64,000 nucleotides of DNA, from contig QXCR01000040.1 of NCBI GenBank assembly GCA_004380135.1, positions 124,001 to 188,000 of the forward strand. The letters are read 5' to 3'. A program made the translations under genes and the position numbers. Below the pieces are notes generated by a model, which ran no database searches, had not been told where the DNA came from, and saw only the letters and a list, made by a program, of their open reading frames with translations. Shown piece by piece: positions 10,231-21,509 of the stretch (position 1 is the first letter of the stretch; each line of letters starts with the position of its first letter). Origin of the DNA: Stemphylium vesicarium. Lineage: Eukaryota > Ascomycota > Dothideomycetes > Pleosporales > Pleosporaceae.

Positions 10231-11892
10231 TCAAAACGGCGCAACACCCTCTCTCTCACAGCCCCGCAGAAAGCTGCCCCAATCAGTAACCAGCCTTCTT
10301 CCAGCCCAAACACTCGATCCAAGCCCCTCTGGCAGCTGCCGTTCACTGCCCTCACCCTCGCCACTCTTGCTCTCATCATTGTGTCCATCAAGACCATATC
10401 CACCGTCACCCTGCTTCTTTCCTTCACTCTTCTCCTCGTCATCCCGCTCTTCAGCCTCATACTCAACACAAACATCTTCAACTTCTTTGAACAGCCTCTT
10501 CGCAGCAGCGGCTTCACCGACGTCTGCGCCGCCACACCCAAAGCCGCAAATACGGCGTCCGCATGGGCGCCAGAAACGGTACTCGGCAACTTGCGGTTCG
10601 GAAAGTGGGTGCACGCCTAGGAGACCCGAGTCGACGCTGCGGTTGGACGTGTAGAAGAGCATGGTGCCAGAGGGGTCGATGGGTGATGTGGACTCGGATT
10701 CCACGCCGTTGGCGATGGGCATTGACGGTGGGGGAGATGAGACTGAGTTAGTGGTCGAGAAGGATCGGGCGGAAAGTGGGGGAGACGCGGGGTAGGCGTT
10801 GATGTTACGAGTGCTGGGGTGGAATTCAAGGCTTGGCCCCGGGCTGGGGATAGCTTGACGGGGCGAGAATGACTGCATGCTTTGCTTTCCAGCCATCTTC
10901 TTCAGCATGGCTGTGCGGGGCGATATGCAGCGCGATGGGCTGGTTGGAGGCGTCGCGAGGCCGGTGATGCCTCGAGACGATGCGGATGGGGTGCGAGAAT
11001 TGCTGCTCATCTGCTGTCCGGAGAGAACATTGTCGATGAGACCAATTTGTGATGCATAATGTCCGTAGCCATGGGATTCGCATCGACGAGAAGGGCCGCA
11101 CATTTCCGAGCCATCGATACTCATGGGGCTGACGGAACGGACCGTCGGGCTCAGAGCGCGAGGCGTTGCAACGACACTTCTAGTATCAGAAGCGGGAGAG
11201 GGCCATAATTCTTTCGCCCCTGAAGTAGGTGAAAGAGGCGTGGGAAAGCCAGGGTATTTCCTGCCCACGTCTGTCAAGAGCGACAAGTGCGGCTTCATCG
11301 CCTTGGGCCGAGGCAGTATGGTGCCAAGGGCCCCCATGTTGAAGACAGGGCAGCTGCCACCGGACTGCGACGAGCTGAAGAAGCCGTTGGTAGAGCCATC
11401 GAGCGCGCCTGCCCATGATGGGAGCCGGTCATGCTCAATAGCCGGCGCATGCTGGAAGGAGTTGTTTGTGAAAAAGCTTGTGGGGCTCGTGGGACTACTG
11501 CCATTGCTAGAGCTGACAGATGATCCTTCACCAGTAATACGCCGTAGCGCTAGAGCAGTGAGGGGATTCATCGGCTCTGCTCTGGCGAAGCGAGCATCAT
11601 CGCACGACCAAAGTCCGCCGTACTGCTGCCACGGAAAGCTTTGTAGGAAGTAATCTTCGGGGTAGACATCGTATCCAAGGGTACGAGCGCGAAAGAAGGC
11701 GTACACGAAACGACAATCAGGGAATTGTCGGAGAACCTAGAGAGTTTAGCAAATGATATGAAACAGAGAATGGGCACAGAAGTGAGCGAATCGGTGCATG
11801 ATATTGGGTAATCTCGTGTAAGCAGGCGGAGTATGCTGGGTATATATGTTTACGTGACAGGACAAGGCTGGGGTGGTTGGATATTCATACAT
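10231..11892 (-). CDS. Ser/Pro-rich fungal protein of unknown function
   Basis: The main exon 11736-10231 needs an upstream exon, because no in-frame ATG precedes its conserved-looking start (VLRQFPDCRFVYAFFRARTL and YDVYPEDYFLQSFPWQQYGG). The best model is exon 11892-11854 (13 codons, MYEYPTTP...) and intron 11853-11737, giving 514 residues. The N-terminal 70 residues look globular; the rest is Ser/Pro/Thr-rich with many SP and TP sites (possible phosphorylation) and an acidic, Gly-rich C-terminus. No known domain is recognised. The proposed ATG overlaps the end of the upstream peptidase gene (stop 11885-11887) by a few bases on the same strand, which is odd. An in-frame fusion to that peptidase by splicing 11890-11737 is equally possible on sequence grounds. 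Confidence 0.55.
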
Positions 11893-13591
11893 CCCAAGCG
11901 GGGAACAAAGGCGGCGTTGCGGTGAGCCTACAATCAGTTAGCAGGTGGCGGCCCATCGTCAAGCAAAAACTCACATCAAGATCTCGTAAGCTGCATACTT
12001 CTTAAGTTTTCCGGAACCGCGCCGGTAAGCATAGAGAACCTCTGGTCGAGCAGTCCTAATATTCTTCCGACCAAGCAGCTTATGCATAGCAGGACTTGTC
12101 GAATACATGGGGTCGAAGACGACAAGATTGCAAGAGCCGTCGTAGCGGCGTTCAAAACCAACGATGCTGAGGGAGTGGCCCGGTTGCTGGAGGTAAATGG
12201 GCGGTAAAAGTGTCTTGCACACGGTGGATCCATCGCTGACGGCCGCTCGAGCAAAGTATCGTTCCATGGCAGCGAGAAGCATCTCGTGGGCCTGGATCCC
12301 GCGGTCTTTGTTCTCGCTGAACTGCTCGACCGCGCAATTGATCTCTGAATTGAGGAAGAAAGCTTGCGCCTGCAGCGAGTCAGCGTTGTTTCAGATGTGA
12401 CAACAAGTACATACCTCTGGAGTGCCGATGTATTTTCTCGTATCGCGGATACCGCCCGTCTGGACACGACCAATGTGGTTGATGCCCTGGTCCCAGGCCT
12501 CTTCAATGTGATCCTGCATCTTCAGGATAGTTGGTAGTCGACCGGGAAATTCTTCGTACCCTTGTGCTTTCGCGCCCTGAATATAGGAGAGCAGCATGTG
12601 AATATTGCGGTAGCCGCAGAAGCCACCTTCATGAGGTGTTTTGCCTACGTGAAGAGTGGACGGATGGCAGTAGTACGCCTGCTCAACACTGCGATCTAGA
12701 GCAGATAGTTGGGCAAGAATGGGTATGATGCCTGGTGTCTCATTCTGCACCTGCTCGTACTTGATGAGGCGGCCATCTCGACCAATGCGATTGATCATGG
12801 TGATCTTAGGACCTGCGTCGAGCTGACTGTGCAGCCACTTAGGCATACGTTTCTCCCAGGCATAAGGGCCAAGCTCAGATTTCTATCGATGTTAGATAGA
12901 TTGTTGCCGCAAAGCAGGATGTACTTACGCCAAGGCGAGCACTCTTTATGGGAGGCTTGACAGCTTTGTCAGGCTTGGCAAAAGGGTTGAAGCCTAAGAT
13001 GCTTCTTCCGATGGTACTTTTCTGGCTGTCGTTGGTATCCCGTCGGCGTCGGTGGTCATGTTTTCTCGGCTTGCGGCTATGGCCCTCGGTCTTCTTCAGG
13101 GCATCTGACCCGTCAGTGCTCATGTGGTGCTCGACAGACGTGCTCTTAGCGCGGCGCCTATGAGAGCGGTGGCTAGTAGATGTGCTCTGCATAGTAGCGG
13201 ATGAATGATGAGAACAATATTTTGCGGTATTCTCGTCGAATGATAATGTCTCTGCGTTGTGATAATCGATATGGTCGTTGTAGTCGGAGAAAGGAACAAG
13301 CTCGCCGCAACCAGGTTCGGGACACTTGACGGTCCTTTCCTGCTGCTGAGTGTCGTCAGTGTCGTCAGTGTCGTCAGTGCTGTCGGAAGAAGACGTGTCT
13401 TCTGCATCGGTATGCGACGAGGCAGGTCTGGGGGGTAAAGAAGGCGGTAACGGCTCTGGGTCATCTTTTATGATGAAGGGGGAGTCGGTGGTATGCACTT
13501 GCTCGAAATGTAACTGTAGAGCATAATCATTTTTTGGGTGCACGGTAAAGTCGCACATGGGGCACTCCAGGCGCTTCGTCTTGCTCGCCAT
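11885..13591 (-). CDS. ZUP1/UfSP-type peptidase C78 with zinc fingers
   Basis: Exons 13591-12929, 12882-12415, 12369-11975 and 11927-11885 give 522 residues. The N-terminus has C2H2-like fingers (CPMCDF..HFEQVH at the start and CPEPGC..HIDYH), separated by an Asp/Thr repeat (DDTDDT). The C-terminal half is a C78 peptidase: catalytic Cys in EGGFCGYRNIHMLL, His in QQPGHSLSIVGFE, and Asp in VVFDPMYS. This layout matches ZUP1/ZUFSP (fission yeast Mug105), a deubiquitinase specific for long Lys63-linked chains and active in genome maintenance; whether this one prefers ubiquitin or Ufm1 is inference, since most ascomycetes lack Ufm1. The last exon is uncertain: without splicing at 11974 the frame ends at 11971 with ..EILM. 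Short introns of 45-47 nt support the model. Confidence 0.88.
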
Positions 13592-14329
13592 GTTTATGCA
13601 CGTGATACCTGGTGTGTAAAGATGCACGCGAAAGCCGAAGAAACTCAATAGTGTTATGAGTGATATGTGCGGATGTCTGGTTGGTACCTAGGTAGCTAAG
13701 GAAGCCGTCACCTGGTGCGTATGCGGCTGACGCTGCTGTCGCGGTCGCTGCGTGCTTTCGTGGCTTAGTATGACAAACGCGCCCAGAGACATATGGAAGT
13801 ATCAACCCACAAGTTTGATAAGAAGCGCACATACTGAGAAGAAGTTTGAAGAAAAGGGACGCTATCTGGGGGAGTTGCTGTGGGGGAGTCCAAGAATACG
13901 GTGAAGGCTGGCGTGGAGAAGGTGCGACGCCTAGAGCAGCCAATCAGTCGAACGCGCCAAGACTCGTGACTTTGAGAAGTGACATGTATACGGGAAGGAG
14001 AACGAGTGTATGGTTTCAGGCGTTGTATACTGTTGTATTTTTGTCGCTGTGAAGAGGTGCAGCCTCAATGCTAGTAGTGTGGGTCCAAGAAGAGCGATCA
14101 GCCACAGACACGAATTGACGACGGCAGCCAACGACATGATTGCTCACCATTCACGACGCTGACTGGAAATACGGAAGCGTATACAACGAGGCGAAAGTTG
14201 CAACCAGCAAGCCAGAGAATAAAGGCTGAAGGTGTGATTGAAGACGGTTTCCAGGGTCTGATGTCTTACGTCATTGGCCCGCCAAGATGGGCGCATCCAC
14301 GTCGGGGTTTTGCTGCGACACGCTCGCAC
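13592..14329. other. Divergent promoter region
   Basis: The gap between the divergent peptidase and dehydratase genes. Open frames on both strands here are short and not protein-like. The dehydratase frame stays open up to 14198, so a longer N-terminus is possible. Confidence 0.4.
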
Positions 14330-16299
14330 ATGTCCGCAGTCCCCTCAATGCTACGCCGAACGCATTGTACACGACAAACTGCTTGGGCACTGCCGTACGG
14401 TAGATGCCAGCCGAGAACAGCGTTGCGACGCCATGTCTCAACGAGCTCCGAGGTTCCAGAATGGTTTTCGCAACTGCGCGCCGAGATGCTGGCGCGAGAA
14501 GCCACCCTTCTCTATGACCATTTGACCGTCCCGAATGAAGTCCGGCTCTCACAGACGCTCTTCGGCTTCCTACCACGACAACTCTGTCATAACGCACACT
14601 TCACGAGACCCATTGTGCCCTTCGGCCATCACTTGATATCGTTTAACCCGACGGTGCCCACGCACAACCTACTTCCGGATGGCACAGATGCGTCGCATAG
14701 CCCCGGCGGCCCTTGGGTGCGGCGAATGTGGGCTGGGGGCTCAGTGCACGTGACGCCTCGCGAATATCACGACGGGTCCCGCGGCTTCGCCATAGGCGCC
14801 CAGGTGGCTGGTATGGAGCGCATCAAGGACGTTCAACTACGCGGACAGGGCGATGATGCCAAAATTTTCGTCACAATCGAGCGATGCTTCAAGAGGCTCG
14901 ACCACAAATGGGGGGGCCTCAGAAAACACCACGACGCGCAAATGTACACTGGGCAAAACTGGCGCGACGCCTTCATGACAGAGGAGCGCAACTTGGTCTT
15001 CCTCAAGGAACGCACCGCCGACGAGCTGGACGCTCTTAAAGCTGGCAATATGGCACCCGTCAAGTACATACAACGTGCGTACATCACTCTGCTGTCCGAA
15101 CCACCGGCTAACCTCTCAAAGCTCCTGCCAAAACCACCTTCTCCCATTCCCTTATCCCAAACCGCGCACTCCTATTCCGCTTCTCCGCCCTTACCTTCAA
15201 CGCCCATCTCATCCACCTCGATCCCAACTACGCCCGCAATGTCGAAGGCCACCGTAACCTGTTGGTCCATGGCCCACTATCCCTGATCCTCATGTTGCAA
15301 GCCATGAACGGCTGGGTAAAAAAGCATACCAAAGGAGAGTACATCGTCGAGTCTATCGACTATCGCAACCTCGCACCATTGTACTGCGATGAAGAAATGC
15401 GCATTTGTGGCCTGGAGAAGAAGACGCTGCAGAACGGAAGCATATACGACATATGGATCGAGGGTCCAACTGGAGGCATGGCTGTCAAGGGCACTGTCTA
15501 CACGGCGCGAAGGCCAACACCACCTCCTGTATACGCACAAGGAAGGCGTGGCGTAAAAAAGGCCAAGGGCCCGAAACCAACCTACTCTTTCACGAGACTA
15601 AATCTAGCCTCGACGAATCCCGAGCTGACAGCAAAGAAAGAAGCAGTCGAGCAGGAAACGGCCTTGAGCATTGACCAACCACCGGAGCATGTACAGTCCT
15701 CTTCAACTTCGTCAGCACCCGAACCCTCAGACGAGTCCGCAGTCAAGAACTCTGAGAATTTAGCGCTCGACCAATCAACATCAGAGGGCCAGCAGTCAAC
15801 TCCGCCCACACCAGTGCCTCAACCTTCAACTGGGTCCGAAGGTGAGAATTCTCAAAATCCCACTCTTATTGAACCCTCTTTTCAACCATCCTTTAGAGAA
15901 GTGATGGCGTCCCCCGCGCAATCGCCCAGCCGTGCAGATCGCAGCAGAAATGCCACTCGTGTCAAGAATTACAAGTTCATCGTCCCTTCCAAAACTTCAC
16001 CGCCCATTCGACCCATTGAACCATACATACTAGGTAGACCATTCATGTCAGCACAATCTAGACACGTTCTACGCCGTCTTCTCTGTGATCCCATGCCCGA
16101 GGCTACCGATCACCCCACGCGGCTGTCGACGTACCGCAAATACGCTGCCTCGACGTATACTCCAAATCCTGCACGCACCGCATCAAGACACAGCCGCTTT
16201 TTAAGAGAAGGCGTAAGGAAATTTGCAAAGCCTAGTATCAGAGCCGTTGGGCCTCCTAGGACTGTGAACAGAGTACGTATGAGAAAGTGGCATCATTGA
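14330..16299 (+). CDS. htd2: Mitochondrial hydroxyacyl-thioester dehydratase Htd2, with long C-terminal extension
   Basis: Exons 14330-15074 and 15122-16299 (intron 47 nt) give 640 residues. The start at 14330, or the Met at 14348, yields an Arg-rich, acid-poor leader typical of a mitochondrial presequence. The N-terminal hot-dog half shows LLPDGTDASHSPGGPWVRRM and WAGGSVHV; the C-terminal half has FRFSALTFNAHLIHLDPNYA and the LVHGPLSLILMLQA block, which fixes the intron. Htd2 carries out the dehydration step of mitochondrial type II fatty-acid synthesis, needed for lipoate. The family is usually about 280-400 residues; here about 250 extra residues follow, Ser/Thr/Pro-rich and then a basic segment (YKFIVPSKTSPPIRPIEPYI through RMRKWHH). 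That tail is unexplained. Residues that should form the active-site His and Asp are present in the ALTFNAHLIHLD motif. Confidence 0.88.
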
Positions 16300-17640
16300 G
16301 TACTTTTGGTATGGAAAATGCTCGAATTGTTTGATGGCTCATGCGTGATGTCTAATGTTCAACTATGTCTTTACATCGACGCGCGACCCATCCCGACTTG
16401 TGTGTCAAACTATCATGTACAAAACAACGCCGCTCAGCGTAATTTGCATCTATTCTACGGCGTACGGGCGATGATGATGTGAATGTGATGAGGAAAACGC
16501 GGATTCAATGGGTATAATGTTCCTAGCCCGAAAAGTTCCAAGAAAAGTCTAGAATGTGAGAAGAGGCTATAGGGAGTGGGGAAGTTGCGGGCAGAAACCG
16601 TGCTCCCCACGGGTATCGAAATATGAAGAAGAAATGGCAGAACACTTCGCATCAGGACATGCGGTATGGTAAGCCCACACGTGTCTGGAAGGAGGGTCGG
16701 CATCGGCATCGTTGAACTCATTGCCGAGTTCGGAAGGAACAGACGGGTCAAGGAGTCATGGTTTCATGTTCAACTCGTTAGTAACAGACACACCCTTCCG
16801 CCACCATTCTGACCGGTGAGATAGCGCTGCCATATCAACAGCTTCGTCTTAACTCTAATCTCTTCGGGTCGATAGATACTCCGACTACTCTGTACATTGT
16901 CACTAGTTCTTCTCGGACTAGACCTAGTGGTCTGACGCGGCAGAGCACTTACAAATCTGTATTAATGAGATAAGACAGTGACTGTTGACTTGAATAGAAG
17001 TCCTTAATGTTTAGTCAAAGAATCTGACGTGAGATGTCTAGACATCTAGAATGAAAAACCGTGCAGGTACGATGACTTTAGCGAACACGCAAAACGCAGC
17101 GACCGTGGCGACTATCGTAACCTTCGCCAGCGACCAGCAGTCAGCACTATACATGGGATAACGAAGTATCGCGACTTCGACGAAGATAGCGAATGAGCTA
17201 GTCGCGCGATTCACACCGGGGCTGGCGAGGTGCCGAGAATTTGCACAACCCGCGAAGCATCAATTCTGCCTAACTATTCACGAAGACCAGAATAAATACA
17301 CACCAGCAGAACGGTACAGGGAATTGCATGGATACATGGCAATCAAACAAGTCTAAAAGTGTTTAGTAATCTTGCATACCTAGCATAGAGAGTAATCATT
17401 CTCACCCCTGAGACTATCTAGTGAGTAATCACTCCCACGGCTAAGACAAGTACCCGAATGAATAAGCTTTCAGCGATCCGAAAAGAAAGTGACAACATGA
17501 AAGTATTTAAGCATCTTCCTTCTGGTTGAATTATATACCCCATCAGTCTTCAACTCACCACAAAACCTCTCCAACCAACAAACCCCCGATTGACTATAAC
17601 ACTCCCATTCGCTCTTCCAATCCAGCATCAATACCTAAAA
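16300..17640. other. Intergenic, AT-richer stretch
   Basis: No supported gene. From about 16860 to 17520 the sequence is AT-richer than the flanking genes and lacks long frames. It may be an old repeat relic, but no terminal repeat or coding trace is visible. A TATA-like run (attatatacc near 17531) precedes the secreted-protein gene. Confidence 0.4.
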
Positions 17641-17998
17641 TGAAGCTTTTTGTTGTCGCAGCTCTATTCATGAGCGTCGCTTGGGCGCAGACACCTGTTC
17701 AAGGAGTGGGTACTCCTATCACAGTGCCTTGCCTGTTTTTTGTATTGTTGCTAACTTTAAAAAGAATTGCTTTGGTGCTAATGCTCCTGGCTTCTGTCGG
17801 CGCGATGGAGACCCAAGTACTGATCAGAATTGCGATGCGGTATGTAGTAGCAGCGTCTCCAATTGCCTTGTTCTTAAGAACAAAGGATTGCATGGTCGAT
17901 GTGCGTACTGACTCTTGACGTAGAACACCCCTTGTAAAGGCCAAGGAAATCGTTGCATTTTCAACTCCAATCGTAAGGGGACGGCAATCTGCAATTAA
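17641..17998 (+). CDS. Small secreted cysteine-rich protein with two possible splice forms
   Basis: Exon 1 (17641-17706) encodes a signal peptide, MKLFVVAALFMSVAWA, with cleavage expected before Gln-Thr-Pro. Intron 17707-17764 (GTGGGT..AAAAG) leads to exon 2 starting NCFGANAPGFCRRDGDPS. Form B splices 17840-17923 (84 nt, GTATGT, branch CTGAC, ACGTAG) and ends at 17998, giving 71 residues. Form A retains that intron and stops at 17911, giving 70 residues. Each mature protein has six cysteines, the usual even number for disulphide-stabilised apoplastic proteins. In both forms the last three cysteines are spaced C-x6-C-x11-C. The family is not recognised; a role as secreted antimicrobial or host-interaction protein is inference from size and Cys content only. 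Donor and acceptor of intron 2 are strong, so form B is probably the main product. Confidence 0.7.
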
Positions 17999-18598
17999 AG
18001 TCAGGCACAGGTTACCGTACCTTATAGGCGAGTCGCTCGCCTTTGCTCAGACCTCTCACGAAATTCACCACTGTGTAGCCTACAACAGCGCACTGTAGTA
18101 TAGCATGGGACAATACATGAGTCATTTCTCTGCTTCTTTTTCTACTGGCTTACACGTGCGCGCATTATGCCTGGTCCCACTAAACCGTCTACATCGATCT
18201 GTCATGGAAGAGTGCTTTCTCGTGATGTGGAGGATGGCTTATTGCAGATTTGTAGTCTTCTCGCGGCCATTCTGCGCCGGTGAAGGTGAAGAGTCATGTT
18301 TCTCGGCGGCCGTTATTCGTAGCTGACCTTTTGTGTCAAACAGCGCTTTTAACACTTGGTGTGTCGTGCAAGTCCTGCACAGGCAAAGCAAAGCAGACCC
18401 TTGTAACATCATGGAAACAGATCAGTGCTCATTACGAGTTCACGATGGAGACTTGAGGACACTCATTCTTCATTCGAGCTCGTATAACAGTGCAATATCC
18501 GTGGTCGGTAGAACAAGAAAGATGACTTCACCATCACCCCCTTCGACCCTGCCTCAAAAGTTCACCCGGGCAACTATAGAGAGCTGGAGTATCAGCAC
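17999..18598. other. Intergenic, convergent 3' regions
   Basis: About 600 bases between the secreted-protein gene and the convergent CorA-like gene. Two forward open frames (18105-18326, 18333-18668) have no protein-like features. Confidence 0.4.
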
Positions 18599-20594
18599 TC
18601 ATTCGTGGCTTCGTCCTCCGTCTCCTGTCGCGCCGCCAGGTAAGGGTAAGCCAGCAGGACGACTCTGAGGCCTCTGTATGTTCTTGCGAGCTCGTGTGGC
18701 CAGCAAAATCCAGCGACCCATTCGGTTACCAGGTGAGTTCGTCTCGACGTCATCGTGGACTATTTTATCTGTACCGAAATGGAATTTAGGGAATGCCAGA
18801 TTAGAGAAAATGAATCTCAGCCATGAACGGAGTTCAAGCGGCTTGGCGAGTACATCGTAGAATCGATATGTTGACCAAGCGCCAAACAACGTGAGAACGG
18901 TCAAAGGTATAGTGATCTGAAGCCAACGTTTTAGAGCGAGAGGAGAGAAAGAGCCACTCGCGTCATCGACAGATCTCTGATCTCCCATTTGATACTTAAC
19001 AACATCGGTGCCGAAAAAAGTCTGTCGTGAGTTAATTGGGAAGCTCGTATTGATTGGCAGGGCGAGCTTACCGAGACAAAGGTAGCCGGGAGGTACAACA
19101 GCGTTACAACCGTGATGATACGCATGACGGCCGCCTCTCGCTGAAGGGTTTTGTTGAGCTGTTCCGTTCTTTCTGAGGCTTGATCTTGTAAATGCTGTAG
19201 AACAAGCTCTTTTCGGTCACTGATGGTATTTACAAGAAGCTTTGCTCTGGTAATTTGCATATCGAAATCACCAATGATCTCATCGAGCTGCGAGAAGAAG
19301 GTGTAGAGATAGTTTTCGCATGCTGTTTTTAAAGTGTCGGGAAAGTCTTTCTGGGTGATCAGATTCGAATAGAAGCTCTGTAAAGCTTTCACAATCTTAG
19401 CATTGAACTCCAGGATCATTACGGCCGCTTTGGTTTTATCCTGCCAATATTGCAATTGCTGGACTTCCCATGCCTCGTAGGGTCGGTGCACGTAGTCTGG
19501 TCCACGAAGGCCGTCCACTACCAAACCACTCTGTGAAGTCTAGCGTCAGTTTGTGACTTACGAGCAGAATTAATGCCTACTTCTTGTTCAGCTACCTTCT
19601 CGAGCCACACGATGTACCACCTCCAATCTTCAGTTGACCAATGGCAATAGAGCAAGTGTGCTACTAGTGTCGACTGGAAGCATTCCGTTGGACTGCGATA
19701 CGCACTATCCTCCGGTCGACCGGCTGGGCCGGTAAGGTCTGAATAAAGATCCATAATGTCTCGACCACCTTTGGCGACAATCCAGAGAGCAGTTCCGTAT
19801 TCTACGTCGAATTTGGGTAGATGGCGGCGTCTTGAACGCACCATCGATCGTCTTTGATATTCTCGTTGCTCGATTTCTTGAATTGTGCCTCTTTGAGGTT
19901 GTAGCAGAGCTCGAAGAGCCTGCCACCTCGGCCTAAATCAGAGGCTGTTTGTCCTTTTGCAGGGTTCCTAAGGTGTGTCTGCTCGCGGAAACCACTGAAA
20001 CGAGGATCCTTTATATGAGTTTGTTCACCAAAAATAAACATGAAGTCCAAATAGCCCGGCATGATTTGGTGGTACGACAAGACCTTACACAGACTATCTC
20101 GGGGCGTCCTCAATTTGTCGCGCGAGGTTCCTCCGGAGAGATATCTTTAAAGTTAGTGTTAGACTCTGAATATATTCCTAATTCCCTTACATGAACCGGC
20201 ATTTCGGATCTCGTTTCCGAGCGATAAGTTGCCGCGCGCTGGAACCGCTCGTGACTTGCGCGGCCGTCACGCCGAGCCATTTCGTGAGCTTATCTGGGCT
20301 ATGTAGCCTCTTCTCTTCCCGTGCTAACAAAGTTAGAATATGATCAAGTAATGTGAAAGATTTCCTACCATTTCCATCGCCGGTAGCTAGATCGATAACT
20401 GGGATATCGGGGGTTTTGCGAACATTGCTCTCCCCGGGATTGCGAAAAAGATGGCACCCAGCATCGTCGAAGAACTTTTTGTGGGAACTCAGCCTTGTCT
20501 TGTAGGTGGCGATACCACTGGGGATAAGATTCTCCGGGTAGTCGCTACTCGTGAGATAAGAGTCTTGCAGTTCTACTGGTAGCGTGTACGTCAT
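18599..20594 (-). pseudogene. Fungal CorA-like transporter-domain protein, frameshifted
   Basis: Exons 20594-20191, 20144-19581, 19530-19072 and 19021-18599 would give about 616 residues, but the exons sum to 1850 nt, one short of a whole number of codons. The break lies at 19811-19817 in exon 2: one frame reads WCVQDAAIYP and the next frame takes up directly with KFDVEYGTALWIVAKGG, with no intron between. Family landmarks are CRFIYLSG, LCKVLSYHQIMPGYLDFMF, the coiled region ending QLNKTLQREAAVM, then two membrane helices around LLYLPATFVSTFFGTDVV and LQITIPLTVLTLFGAW. The helical pair resembles CorA Mg2+ channels but lacks the GMN motif, as is usual in this fungal group, whose function is not known. 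A 45-nt segment at 20368-20324 has intron signals but is also in frame. A one-base sequencing error would restore an intact gene. Confidence 0.75.
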
Positions 20595-21509
20595 TTCCTT
20601 CTTTGACCTTAACGTGATAATGATGGCGATCGCTCGATGACAGTGAGAAGGGTTGTAGAAAGGGTATTGTTGCAACAGGGTGATGATAAATTAAGTCAAG
20701 GCAGTTTTCCTGCGCCTGAACCCACTTGAGGGACACAGCAGGTGCAAGGCGGCTGGACATAAGCGATGCATGCACCGCCCCATCATGGGGCGCCTTTCGT
20801 ACCCGGAAAGAAAGTTTACAGATGTGGCTTGAAAGCCTAGACCAAACCATTGCTTTTTTGCTGGAACCCAGGCGGCAAACCCTCAGCCGGTGGTACGAGG
20901 AGGAAGCTGATCGTGCTTCTTGGCCAAGCTCCGGTGGAAGGGAGAAGTTGGACAGCAATGCAGCTATTCAGTCGTGATGCCGTGGCTGGAGTTTTAGATT
21001 TGCCTTTCTTTTGCCTGCTGCGACAGGTGTGAGGCACGGCCTGCTGCTTAGGCAGCTGCGAGTCTGCATGCAATGTGTCATGAAGCGGCCCTATCACAAG
21101 ACATTGTTGATTGCACCGCCCAGTCAGTGTCACATATGACAGAGCCACATGTCTTTCCTAATCATTGATCAGGTTCCTAATTTACCACAGCATGTGCGAT
21201 GCTTTTGAGCGGTGAAGCTACTATGATGAAAGACCTATAGCCTTGCCAAAGGCCTGCGTATACCTCTGGGCCCTCGTTAAGTGCACTGATGAGTAATAAT
21301 GCAGCCGAGAATAGGAACTGTATTTCGATGAAAAGAGACAATGAAGAAAGAGAAGAATATTTCTCTCGTTGATAGGTGCTTGTCGACATGAAGGAAGCTT
21401 TCACGCAACTTTGGGCTGGCGAGATCCGACGAGTGGAGCCACCGCAGTATCCGCAGGGAAAGGGGTCTATGGGCTTGCATTCAGAGGCAATAGAGGGAAC
21501 GACATGAGA
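20595..21509. other. Intergenic, no supported gene
   Basis: Open frames on both strands are short and compositionally ordinary. It may include the promoter of the CorA-like gene. Confidence 0.4.

Noticed and set aside
9988..10620. Forward frame of 210 codons with apparent membrane helices
   Set aside because: Its hydrophobic part is the complement of the acidic Glu/Lys-rich tail of the Ser/Pro-rich gene on the other strand, and its N-terminus is untypical.
13355..13390. Tandem TGTCGTCAG repeat considered as a separate repeat element
   Set aside because: It only encodes the short Asp-Asp-Thr run between the zinc fingers of the peptidase; a normal coding microsatellite.
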